Assembly (NCBI GenBank): GCA_023142915.1
Contig: JAGLIO010000002.1
Span: forward strand, 1 to 32,681
DNA: 32,681 bases
Source of the DNA: Candidatus Parcubacteria bacterium
Lineage (GTDB): Bacteria; Patescibacteriota; Patescibacteriia; Patescibacteriales; UBA12075
Direction of reading: 5' to 3'
The notes below the pieces were generated by a model. The model was not told the DNA's origin, searched no databases, and saw nothing but the letters and a program-made list of their open reading frames with translations. The position numbers and the translations under genes are program-made. This document shows positions 16,636-26,900 of this stretch, one piece after another; position 1 is the stretch's first letter, and each line of letters begins with the position of its first letter.

Positions 16636-19050
16636 TTATACTGACATTATTTCATCATCTGTTTTTATCTTTTTTGCGTCATCACTATCTTTATTATGCG
16701 TTAATATTATTTCACGCATTTCACGAACCAATTCCGGATTTTCGCCTTGTTTATGCATTGATTTAAGTTTGGCATAAGTAATGTTAGAGGCTACATTATT
16801 ATTTGCTACAACAACTTGTGAACTATTATTATTTCTAATCATTTTATATAAATCATCTTTCTCAATTTTATTAATATCTTTAGCTTTGGCATTTTTCAAA
16901 TAATTGCCTAAAGCTTTATGGTCAACATCCAATCCTTTTTTAAATGCTTCGGTAATATCTCCGGTTAATTTAGCATGAAGCTTCGCGTATTTATCATCCA
17001 TTAAACTATCTTCATCTCTAGCGCCCTTTAAGCCCTCGCCAACACCTTCTTGATATTTTCTTCCTCTCTTAAATGCGGTTTCAAGAACTCTTGTCACATC
17101 TTCGTCATGGTACTCTTCCAATGCCTTTACAACATTTTTATCTTTATAAGCGTCTGCTCTCAATTTTGTAGAATCAACTTTTCCTTTGTCAATACGATTG
17201 CCAAACTTTTCTCTTCCTTCTTTTGTTTTAAAGTCATAAGCGATATGGGCTTGATTTTTATCAATTTCCGTATTTAACTCTCTTAATTTAATCTGATTTG
17301 CCTGTAATACATCTCTTGCCCTGTCAACGGCTTTGTCATCCTTGAAATCTCCATCTTTAGCCAATTTGAGCGCTGCTGCCATTTTTGTTTCTCCTGATGA
17401 GGTTTTATCATTCATTAATTGATCTAATTGGCTGGCGTTCATATTGGCATCAGTGTTTTTCTTGGTAGCTTTTTCAATCGCTTCAACTTGAGCCCTATGC
17501 AAGGTTGCCCGAGCATCGCTTTGCGCGCTTTTCCAAGAATCATGGGCGGCAACTCCCAGCGCGCCCATTGTTTTTTGTTCTTTTTTATCTATTACTAATG
17601 ATTTTGCAGTAACTTGATTATCTTTGTCTAATTCCTTAAATACTCCTTTTTCATCTGACTTATATTTCTTTCCGTCATATTTCATTATTGCGTCATTAGG
17701 CTTTTCCAACTGCTCGGAATAATAATCTCTTTTTGCTTGTTTTAAACTTTCTTTTTTACCGCGCCTAGCCGCAAGCGCCGTTCTTATGTTATTAGGGATA
17801 TTATAAGCCCCCGTACCCAAAGTAGTTGCGATTCCCTTATCTCCAAGTTTTGTTCCGAGCATTTTATCAACTCCCCTGCCAGCAAATTTATCCGCGGTTC
17901 CCAATGTAGCCAAACCAATCCTTCCACCGGCTTTTGCGGTAGCTTTTGCACCATCAGCAGCTTTATCTTTACCCCATTTAGCAAATTTTGCCGCCCTATC
18001 AGTTGTCTGTCTCTTAACAAAACCAAGCCCCATCCCCTTCGCCTTGCTCGCTAAATTCGCGCCATAGCTGGCGCCCATGGCGCCTAGGGACATAGTAATT
18101 TTCATGGCGCCGATTAAGAGTCCAATTGCAAGAATAAGCTGCATTGCGTTTTGGCTATCTCCTATTTCTGTAATTGTTGCCTGAATATTTTCGGCACTTC
18201 TTAAATCTAAAAAATCATAAGCATTTTTGGCTATAGTCAAAGAAAGCCAAGTAAAAAAAGCCAAAACAGGACCAACGATTAAGTATTTAGTAAATTCGCC
18301 CCACCACTGCGTCCAATATTTTCCTCCACCCGGAACCGCTGTTGATAAAAACGCCAAAGGCGACAAGACAATCAAAATCCAAAACATAATCAAGCGCATT
18401 ATCAATATGCCCATCAACATAATCATTATAAATAAAGCAATAACCATAAAAATCAAAGCCAAGCCAGCCGCATAAAACATTTGCGAATCCATATCGCCAA
18501 AATCAACCGCCTTGCTTAATGCAAGTAATTCATCAATATGAAGCATTACCACAAAATTACTGCTAGCTCCGGCAAAAGCATTGCTAAAAGTCAGCATTAC
18601 AATTTGTGAAATATCAATTAAAAAAAGACAAATTGTTTTAGAAAAATTTATTAACACCGCCATAATCAATAATTTTGGCAGATATTTTTTCATTGAATAA
18701 TTTTCCAAACGCAATATCGTAGCAAAAGCTATCATTAAAAGCACCAAAATAAAAAACATATTGCACAAATCCCGAACAATTCTCCATCCGTAAGCCACCC
18801 CGTCAATATCAAACTCTTGTAATGTAAAAAGCCAATTTACGACATGCATAACAAGAGTTAACATTGTGCCAAAAGCGCTTGCAATATATAAAGTAACCCA
18901 CGCCAAAAAACCGACAATCGCACTTCCGTCAGCCCTTACAATATTCGCACCAACCCCCTCAACCCCAAAAATATTCGCAGGCAACACAAAAAATACCAAT
19001 GCAAGCAGGGTAAAAATTAATATTCCTTTTTTTAGTTTTTTATTTAACAT
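16636..19050 (-). CDS. VirB6/TrbL-like polytopic membrane protein with long cytoplasmic-type tail
   Basis: 804 residues. A signal-like first helix (about 8-28) is followed by several further transmembrane helices between about 44 and 335, including LALIFMVIALFIMIMLMGIL and the motif FWILIVLSPLAFLSTAVPG, then WTQWWGEFTKYLIVGP. This is the pattern of the VirB6/TrbL channel protein. From about 335 to the end the protein is hydrophilic, rich in Lys, Asp and Ala, and helical, far longer than in classical VirB6. The ATG lies inside the last codons of the upstream ORF6N gene (7-base overlap), indicating translational coupling. It should form the inner-membrane core of the secretion channel together with PrgI and VirB4. 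Confidence 0.85.
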   Translation of the reverse strand: MLNKKLKKGILIFTLLALVFFVLPANIFGVEGVGANIVRADGSAIVGFLAWVTLYIASAFGTMLTLVMHVVNWLFTLQEFDIDGVAYGWRIVRDLCNMFFILVLLMIAFATILRLENYSMKKYLPKLLIMAVLINFSKTICLFLIDISQIVMLTFSNAFAGASSNFVVMLHIDELLALSKAVDFGDMDSQMFYAAGLALIFMVIALFIMIMLMGILIMRLIMFWILIVLSPLAFLSTAVPGGGKYWTQWWGEFTKYLIVGPVLAFFTWLSLTIAKNAYDFLDLRSAENIQATITEIGDSQNAMQLILAIGLLIGAMKITMSLGAMGASYGANLASKAKGMGLGFVKRQTTDRAAKFAKWGKDKAADGAKATAKAGGRIGLATLGTADKFAGRGVDKMLGTKLGDKGIATTLGTGAYNIPNNIRTALAARRGKKESLKQAKRDYYSEQLEKPNDAIMKYDGKKYKSDEKGVFKELDKDNQVTAKSLVIDKKEQKTMGALGVAAHDSWKSAQSDARATLHRAQVEAIEKATKKNTDANMNASQLDQLMNDKTSSGETKMAAALKLAKDGDFKDDKAVDRARDVLQANQIKLRELNTEIDKNQAHIAYDFKTKEGREKFGNRIDKGKVDSTKLRADAYKDKNVVKALEEYHDEDVTRVLETAFKRGRKYQEGVGEGLKGARDEDSLMDDKYAKLHAKLTGDITEAFKKGLDVDHKALGNYLKNAKAKDINKIEKDDLYKMIRNNNSSQVVVANNNVASNITYAKLKSMHKQGENPELVREMREIILTHNKDSDDAKKIKTDDEIMSV

Positions 19051-19586
19051 TTAAACCCGATTTCTTTTACTTTTTTATTTTTATCTTCTTTCATTAGAAT
19101 GTCTAAAATTCTGAATATTTCCGTAAACTTTTTATTGCCTTCTTTTTCAATTTTCATAATTTTATCAGCCAAATCCTTATATGAATAAACCAATTTTCTT
19201 ATTTTTACGAAAGTACGCATAATTAAAATATTCGTTTCAACAGCCTTTTTACTTTTTAAAACACTTGAGAGCATTGCAACGCCTTGTTCTGTAAAAACGT
19301 ACGGAAAATATTTTATATGTTTACCTCTGCCTTTCTTTAAGGTCGCAAATTGCGACCTTAAAGAATCATCAAATATTCCCTCTTTTTCTAAAAATTCAGT
19401 TTCCATTTTAGTAAGCCGGAACATAAAATCACTAGGAAATCTCTCAATATTTCTTTTTACCTGTTCATTTAGTCTCTTTGTCGTAACTCCATAAAGCATA
19501 GCCAAATCCCTATCCAGCATAACTTTTTGTCCGCGGATTAATAATATTTTATTTTCTATTTTTTCCAATGGAATTATATTTGGCAT
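19044..19586 (-). CDS. ORF6N-domain protein, copy 1 (nearest to the VirB6-like gene)
   Basis: 180 residues. The N-terminal ORF6N domain (about 1-60) has LLIRGQKVMLDRDLAMLYGV and TKRLNEQVKRN-x-x-RFP-x-DFMFRLT. A linker with SLRSQFATLKKGRGK follows, then the conserved YFPYVFTEQGVAMLSSVLKS and a helical tail ending NKKVKEIGFKC. ORF6N domains are found in phage antirepressor-like and KilA-N-type proteins and are thought to bind DNA. Its C-terminal part differs most from the other two copies, while its first 100 bases nearly match copy 3. Its stop overlaps the VirB6-like start by 7 bases. The coding sequence includes a perfect 31-base palindrome at 19334-19364. Confidence 0.88.
   Translation of the reverse strand: MPNIIPLEKIENKILLIRGQKVMLDRDLAMLYGVTTKRLNEQVKRNIERFPSDFMFRLTKMETEFLEKEGIFDDSLRSQFATLKKGRGKHIKYFPYVFTEQGVAMLSSVLKSKKAVETNILIMRTFVKIRKLVYSYKDLADKIMKIEKEGNKKFTEIFRILDILMKEDKNKKVKEIGFKC
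19334..19364. repeat. Perfect palindrome in ORF6N copy 1
   Basis: 15-base arms TCTTTAAGGTCGCAA and TTGCGACCTTAAAGA surround a single central base. It encodes SLRSQFATLK and lies in the linker between the ORF6N domain and the FTEQGVAML segment. Confidence 0.9.
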
Positions 19587-19588
19587 AT

Positions 19589-20095
19589 TTACTCACACTT
19601 AAACCCAATTTCTTTTACTTTTTTATTTTTATCATCTTTCATTAAAATATCTAAAACTTTAAAAATATTAATAATTTTTTTGTCGTATTTTTGTTCTATT
19701 TCCGCGATTTTCACTGCTAAACCCTCGTAAGAATTAATGAATTTGCGCATATTTACAAAAGTGCGCATAATCGCGATATTAACTGTAACAGCCTTTTTAC
19801 TTTTTAATACTCCTGACAACATTGCCACTCCCTGCTCAGTAAAAACATAAGGAACATATCTTCGTCCTCCTTTTTTTGAGGTGCCAAAATGGCGCCTCAA
19901 AACTTCAAACTCTTCTTTTGTTAGTCTAAACATAAAATCTTCCGGAAATCTGTCAATATTTCGTTTTATCGCCCTTACCAATGCTTTAGTTTCTATTTCA
20001 TAAAGTACAGCTAAATCACTATCCAGCATCACTTTCTGCCCGCGAATAAGCAATATTTTATTCTCTATTTTTTCTAATGGAATTATATTTGGCAT
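19589..20095 (-). CDS. ORF6N-domain protein, copy 2
   Basis: 168 residues with the same plan as its neighbours: ORF6N domain MLDSDLAVLYEIETKALVRA and RNIDRFPEDFMFRLT, a variable linker (EVLRRHFGTSKKGGRR), the conserved YVPYVFTEQGVAMLSGVLKS, and a helical tail ending KKVKEIGFKCE. Its recognition-like segment (EIETKALVRAIKRN) differs from GVTTKRLNEQVKRN of copies 1 and 3, so its DNA target may differ (inference). The 3' half is close to 95% identical by eye to copy 3. It is 2 bases upstream of copy 1. An imperfect palindrome is present at 19874-19902. Confidence 0.88.
   Translation of the reverse strand: MPNIIPLEKIENKILLIRGQKVMLDSDLAVLYEIETKALVRAIKRNIDRFPEDFMFRLTKEEFEVLRRHFGTSKKGGRRYVPYVFTEQGVAMLSGVLKSKKAVTVNIAIMRTFVNMRKFINSYEGLAVKIAEIEQKYDKKIINIFKVLDILMKDDKNKKVKEIGFKCE
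19874..19902. repeat. Imperfect palindrome in ORF6N copy 2
   Basis: 13-base arms TTTTGAGGTGCCA and TGGCGCCTCAAAA, with one mismatch, flank AAA. It is at the position corresponding to the copy 1 palindrome, but with different arm sequence. Confidence 0.8.
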
Positions 20096-20101
20096 AATTA
20101 T

Positions 20102-20611
20102 TTAATCACACTTAAAACCAATCTCTTTTACTTTTTTATTTTTATCATCTTTCATTAAAATATCTAAAACTTTAAAAATATCAATAATTTTTTTATCATA
20201 TTTTTGTTCTATTTTCGCGATTTTCACTGCTAACCCCTCGTAAGAATTAATGAATTTGCGCATATTTACAAAAACTCTCATTATAGCAACGTTAACTTCA
20301 ATTGCTTTATCGCTATGCAACACCCCTGAAAGCATGACAACTCCTTGCTCTGTAAAAACATAAGGTATTGAAGAAGAATGTTTAAGTAAAACGAACCGGT
20401 CGCAATTTGCGACCAGTTGCTTAAATTCTTCTGACATTAGCTGAAACATAAAATCTACTGGAAATCTTTTCGCGTTTCTTTTTACCTGTTCATTTAATCT
20501 TTTGGTTGTAACTCCATAAAGCATAGCCAAATCCCTATCCAGCATAACTTTCTGCCCGCGGATTAATAATATTTTATTTTCTATTTTTTCCAATGGAATT
20601 ATATTCGGCAT
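20102..20611 (-). CDS. ORF6N-domain protein, copy 3
   Basis: 169 residues. The ORF6N domain is nearly identical to that of copy 1 (MLDRDLAMLYGVTTKRLNEQ), the linker is unique (EEFKQLVANCDRFVLLKHSSS), and the part from IPYVFTEQGVVMLSGVL onwards is closest to copy 2, including the shared NMRKFINSYEGLAVKIA. Copy 3 is therefore a mosaic of the other two, as expected from recombination or gene conversion within the array. It is the first of the three in transcription order and starts 3 bases after the small membrane protein stop. A palindrome occupies 20394-20418. Confidence 0.88.
   Translation of the reverse strand: MPNIIPLEKIENKILLIRGQKVMLDRDLAMLYGVTTKRLNEQVKRNAKRFPVDFMFQLMSEEFKQLVANCDRFVLLKHSSSIPYVFTEQGVVMLSGVLHSDKAIEVNVAIMRVFVNMRKFINSYEGLAVKIAKIEQKYDKKIIDIFKVLDILMKDDKNKKVKEIGFKCD
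20394..20418. repeat. Palindrome in ORF6N copy 3, read in a different frame
   Basis: 25 bases with the core GGTCGCAA/TTGCGACC identical to copy 1, but with different outer base pairs (AAC/GTT) and one G-T wobble. The core is translated as VANCD here and as SQFAT in copy 1, so the reading frame over the core is shifted. Confidence 0.85.
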
Positions 20612-20614
20612 AAA

Positions 20615-20902
20615 TCAATTTAACCAAATAAACTTTAAAACCTCCCATTTATGGGTAACGGCGTATCCTCCTGCTAAAATAATTAACCCTAAAAACAACA
20701 ACAAACTAACAACCGCGAATAAAATAATTTTAGTAACTGGAATTCCAGTTGCTTTTCCAAATTTTAAAGCAGCTGTTCCGATTCCCGGCGCTAAAGATTT
20801 AATCGCCATATTCGCGCCTTTTTCAGCCAAACCGATATCAGAATTAATTTTGGATTGGCGTAAACGGCTGGAAATGTCATCAAAATTTTTTGTGTTTGGC
20901 AT
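20615..20902 (-). CDS. Small single-pass membrane protein of the secretion locus
   Basis: 95 residues from the ATG at 20902 (MPNTKNFDDISSRLRQSKIN). A soluble, Gly/Ala-containing N-terminal part (KGANMAIKSLAPGIGTAALKFGKATG) precedes one transmembrane helix (about 58-82, ILFAVVSLLLFLGLIILAGG) and a short tail HKWEVLKFIWLN. A TTG at 20914 overlapping the giant gene stop is an alternative start; the ATG is preferred because it lies 8 bases after that stop and gives the MPN start also used by the neighbouring ORF6N genes. The family was not recognised. A small membrane subunit or a chaperone for the giant protein are possible roles (inference). Confidence 0.65.
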   Translation of the reverse strand: MPNTKNFDDISSRLRQSKINSDIGLAEKGANMAIKSLAPGIGTAALKFGKATGIPVTKIILFAVVSLLLFLGLIILAGGYAVTHKWEVLKFIWLN

Positions 20903-20910
20903 AAATTTTA

Positions 20911-23900
20911 TCAATTACTTGCCGAAGCGCCCCAATTATCAGTCAAAGCAACACCTATTTTATCATAAGTTCCGATTGTGTAATAATGTATAAACTCATG
21001 CGGCTCTTCAATGTTTGGTCTGTCATTAAGTTCGCCGTAAGCCGCCGGAGAATCAACAACCCCGTCAGCCCAGTCAATATCAATCCTAGATAAAGGTAAT
21101 TGTTCCTCGTCAATAACTGAAGTAAACTTCAAAGTATAGTATCCTGAATTAATGATTGTAAAAGTGGGGGCCACTCCGCCCCAAACAACATTATCACTGC
21201 CGTCTTCCAACGTAACATTGTCTATTATAGGTAAAATTTTACAGGTAGGTCCGTTAACGGCCGCGTATCTATCAATAATATCGGCGGGCAAACAATCTGC
21301 GGGTGGTAATATATTATCAATAATATTATCTATGTCGTATCTGTTGGCGCCCCAGTCCCAAATCACGGTGCGGTAGCTTTCCACAAACAAACTGCTGATA
21401 ATATCTTTAGTGTCGTTTGAATCAACATTGTCTAAATTATTTATTAAATCGCAGGTTTCGCCGGCAGGGCATTGCAAATCCAAATAATGCTCATCACTAT
21501 TTTCGTCTCCATAATCCCAAGCCCCTCCAGGATAAGGATGAGCGCAGACAATTTCTTCATGATTACTGCAACGACCTATGTCTTTGCAAGACGGTCCATG
21601 GCACCCGTAAGGCAAGCCTGATATTACCGATTCACTTAAATTTTCCCTAAAAAATAAACGATCGTATTCGTCTGTTGAAACTATGCCGTCCCAGTCTTCA
21701 GGGCTTTTGACTTCAGCTGGAATTATAGCAGAGCCAAACGGAGGATCTTCATCTCCGTAAACATATCCGCCAAGCCCGCTAAGAGCATAATCTGAACCGG
21801 TTCGCACCCTGCCTGTCCACGCTTTGTCGTCAGCCGTATCAGAAACAACCTGATAAAATTTATCACACTGCAAACGATAATTCTCGGGATACATTAATTC
21901 GCTTGTTGTGTAATTGTATATCATAACAGGCGGATCTGAATCTGGTTCATTGTGAACAAGATCTCCGTCATACACATACCAGCTACCGAAAATTGCTGGA
22001 TACGCTACGTCATTTTTTGGAACACATGTATATCTTATATTATATTCAGTTCCAAGATCCCATCCACCTCCACATTCGCCATCTTCATAAACCATAACTG
22101 CTAATTTATAATCTGCATCAAGACAACCATCATAATATTCAGAATAATGACTGCCACATCCGGCGCCAGATAATGCTATATCTAATCCAGACCTCCATTC
22201 TCCTTCAGTTACAAGACTTCCAATTCCAGTCCAATCCACGATACCTGCCCAAAAATCTAAATCACAACAATAATCATCCTTATCAAATATTATCTTAGAT
22301 GTCCTTTTCTCCACAAAATCAAAATTAGCGTCCATGTCGGCGCAGTAGTAAACAGGGAATTTGCCTTCATAGCCTACTCCGCGTTCAATAATGGAAGAGC
22401 TTTTTATTCTGTCAACAGGATACCACATAAGGCAAGCGTCCCTGTTTCCGGGATATCGATCATATTCCATGCAATATCCTTCCATTCCCTTATCTATGCC
22501 TTTAATCATGTCATAGCTGTTGCAGGTAAAACTTTCTTGAGTAGGGTAAAGCCGGCAAGTCTTTGGAATAAAATCAGGCGTTTCAATCACCGGCGTTATT
22601 CTTATATTGTCAAAATAAATACTGCCTTTCAAATCTGCCCCTGAAACGGATTCGGCTTGCAGAGAAATCTCCATAAAACCGCTGGTTGGTTTAAAACTTT
22701 TTGTCATCGCTGTCCAGCCGTAAACGCTTTCATCAGATTCAAAAATTTCATTCGCTCCTCCAGTTAAAACTACTTGCGCTTTTGCATCGTTATTGGTGCT
22801 GCTTAAATGATAAGTGTTAACCATGTAGCTTATATAATAATCTTGTCCGACCTCAACCTGCGTGGAATTTGAAACAAGCCGCTGTCCCGCCCCCAATTTT
22901 AGCAATGACCGGCCCTCCATTGGATAAACAATGCCTGAAATCTCTGCTTCATAAGGATTATTTATAACATAAGCGTAATCAGGATCCCAAATGGTTCCGT
23001 CTAAATACCAATCAAGCGGATAATTGTCAGAATCATACATTTCGAAACTGCCATTACCCACATTGGCCTCAGCGCCTACTTCTTGCATATTTCCCAAATG
23101 ATATTGATCCATTATGACATAGCCGGATGTATCTTGATCATTGTTTATGTTAAAACTGTGAATGCCGGAATAATTGACAAATGACTGGCACTGGCCGCTT
23201 GAATTCATTTTAACGCAATTCCCAACGTTGTAACATTTATGCTCGCCCGTCATCAAGTCTTCCATGGAACTCCTGCAAGCAAGCCATTCAGCGCATACTC
23301 TATCAGGTTGGACTTTAATAAGCTGATTCGCGTTGCGATTTGTGGCGGCTCCTACTGCCGGGCTTGTTCCGTTCCCATCATTAATAGTCAAATTAGCGTC
23401 AAATTTCAAGCCGACAAAACCTGTTCCTGTTATTGCTCGTTCATTAAGTAAAACACATCCTTTTTCAAAATCAACAACGCCGTTACATGAAGACATGTCA
23501 AGATCATAATTAATTTGATAATCAATTATTGCTTTCTTTAATTCAACATCGCCAGATGCTGCATCCACCTCTATAGCACAGTCAGTGTTTGAATCAGAAT
23601 AAATCAAAGCGCTTTTAACCTCTGTTAATGATAATTGCAAAGCAAAGCTATTGCCGATATTTAATAAATTATTATTTTCATCCAACCGATAAATATCATT
23701 TGGGCAATCAATTGTTATATTTCCCGCGTTATTTGAACCGGCTAGCCTATATAACGTATAACTGCCCATATTAATATCCTGAACATTAGCAACCCATCCG
23801 TCGGGAACACCGTTTGAATCATCGTCTTGTAAAAAATCATTATTAAATATTAAATTAGTTGAAAATTTGCTTACAGGATCAATTAACTCGGAACAGCCAC

Positions 23901-26900
23901 TCTCGCTTGCCGGACAAACACCGGTCCATCCGGCGCTTGGCTGATAAACCTGAATTTCTTGCCCGCCATAACCGATTGTTTTAAATTCAGTCAAACATTT
24001 ATAATTAAATTTATCTAAAACGCAAGAATTATAGCACTTATTGTCCTCGCACTCCATATTCTCTGCGCAATCGTCATTTGAATCGCAAACATTTCCATCA
24101 CTTGCGCAATCGCTTGATTCATGGCAAATTTCATTTTCAATCGGACCAATATCCGGATCGTTAATTTCTCCGCTATTATCAATATCGCATTTTTTTATCT
24201 GCTTTTTATACCAGCCTATTGAATTAACATCGCCATACGGTTGAATGTATTCGCATACCTGATCGCCCGGATCTTTAAAATATTCCGTTCCATCGCCAGC
24301 AAGCCAAATCTCGCATTGAACCGCGTCGCTGCCGCAAAGAATGGTTTCATACTTATCAGGATTATTTTTTAAAAATATATCGCTATATTTAACCTGATTT
24401 TCATAAGTATAAGGTTCTCCCAGTCGCTCACAACCTTTATCAGCGGAATAACATTGCTTGTCTTTGTCGTATACAGCAAAAATAAATTTATCTTTTGGAA
24501 TATTAATTGTAGGAGAAACGTCTGTCGGAGCCAATGGCAAATCAGCGCTCCCAAACTCACTATAATTATACGTATCAATCATTAATTCGCATCCAACCGC
24601 GCTTTCGTGGCAAAGTTTGCTAAATTGCCGTAAATTATGTATTTCGCTTTGGGTATTCAGATAAGATTCACATCCCAAATTATAATATCTATCCTGAATT
24701 ATATCTGATACGTCATACATGCAAGCGTCAATATCCCAGGAATTTTTAATCAAATAATATCTATCAATAATTTCAACCAAACGAATATTATCTATATAAA
24801 ACTTGCTATCGGCCTGAATGATTATTTTTTCTTCATTGCTAATTATATAATCCAGAGTGTCGTTATTTAAAGAAGTAAGATTAAAATTATAAAATTTCCA
24901 CTCCGAATCTAGCTCATAATTATTTGCCTCTCCAAGCTCAAATTCAATATCAACGTTATCAACCCCAAATCCGATTCCGGTAAACGCGCCGGCATCAGCG
25001 GACTTGGCAATAAAGCTGATATAATATGATTTATCCAATTCCAATATTGAGCCTAAAATCTTAAAAATCTCATTATCAGCGCCTGAAACATAGAGAGAGT
25101 GCCCGCCGACCATTAAAGCCTCGCTTGACGGATTTAATGCGACCGGCAAATCGCCTTGCCAATTTTCATTAGTTCCTGATTCAATATCATCATTTAAAAT
25201 AAATCGCATATTATTTCCGCTGCTTCCTGAATATTCACGGCATCCGGCTTGTTTGGCTGAACATTTTTTGCCTTCTCCCGGAACGGCATCATATAAACAC
25301 CGTTCATGCTGAGAATTCCATAGTCCGCCATTTTTACAAAAAACCGCTTCTCCCGAATCAAACACGCAAACCTTGGTGTTGCTTTGGTTCTCGCAATCAG
25401 CTGCCACGCATTTGCTTTCACAGTCAAAATCACCATTGCATTCTTCATTGCACCAAAAAACAGCCGTAGCTTCATTTTCAATTATATTGTTTTCAGTGCG
25501 CCGATACGGATGGCAATTGTCAGAGCAGCTTATTGTGCGAGTGTATAAATGATAAGTAATCTCACCGTTTTTATTATAAAATTCCCGGCAGTCTGAATTG
25601 TAATCAGGATCGGTCGCCGGCTTATTATATATTTCTTTGCTACATTCGCTTGCGTCATTTCTGGTTGTTTGCGGACCATAATCGCTTGCAATACCGTCTT
25701 TTTCAAGATTATAAACGCGCAATTGATAACCGGTCTCGCTTGAACCCTCCCATGTGTAAAATTCCGCGCAAGACTCATCCGGCTTGCGACATTGCCTTAA
25801 TTCCGAATAATATTCTCGCGCCTCGGCGCCTAAGCCCAGTTCGTCCAAATTGGTAAATTCATCGCACCCTACGGAGCTTGCTCCGCATTTTTCCGCTGAC
25901 GCCGGCACGAAATATTGCGGCTGCAATGAATCAAAAGCGGTCTGCGTTTGAAAATATTCATTATAGCCGACGCATTCATCAGGGCAATAATCATCAGCCG
26001 TTGCCTTGCCGGCTATGCTCATTTTATCTTTAACTGCAGTGTACATATCACAGCCGACTTCATCGGCGTTGCACCAGCGACTAAAATTATCGCATTTAGG
26101 AGAATCTATTCCAGCTACTGATTCATAGACAATATAAACATCGCTAATCTGCGCTAAAGCGTCATCACCTGACCCATCCAGACAGTCATTTACCGACTGA
26201 TGACCTACTAATTGCATAGATATTGTAATAGTCTGCCCGGCAAAAGCTGAAATATCATAATTTATTGCTCCGGCATCATAATCAGTTAAATTATTAACAC
26301 TCCATACTGACGGTTCCCATGATTCAATGGTAGCTAAAACACTGTTTCCAGTGGCATCTCTTATCTCTAAATAATAAGCATCGGGGATATCAGGCAGACC
26401 GGGATGCAAATCAAAGCTTCTCATTTTAACATTGCGCCAAAGATGCAAAGCAGTCGCGCTGTTAGGAACATTAATAGGGTCTGAAATAAGCATTCCGTCA
26501 TAATCATTATTGCTAAGCCCGTCTAGGTTGGGCGCGTCTTCGCCAAAGCCCCAAGTATTCGGACCAAGTCCCAATTCCCAATCGCCGCCGTTGGCAACCA
26601 AATAAGCGCCGCTTGGATTATCAACTCGCGTGCCCTCCGGTCCTGAGCCCGGAGGACTTCCGCAATGCCCTAATACAGGATCAATTGATTCTTGAAAAAT
26701 CCAATTCGCAATCTGCATAAACGACGTTACCGATTCTGATTCTGAACAATTTAAATAATCCGGGGCTAATTTTTGATAAACCACATTACTTTCTTGGTAA
26801 TCTTTGTACCGTGTGGCTCTTTCATTAAACTCTAATTGCACAGCGTCAATTAAACAGCCAGCTTCTTGATTTTCTATGCTGACAAATATTTGATCACAAG

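Noticed and set aside
20903-20914. TTG start of the small membrane protein overlapping the giant gene stop
   Set aside because: Possible as coupled translation, but an ATG at 20902 is available and gives the same MPN start as neighbouring genes.
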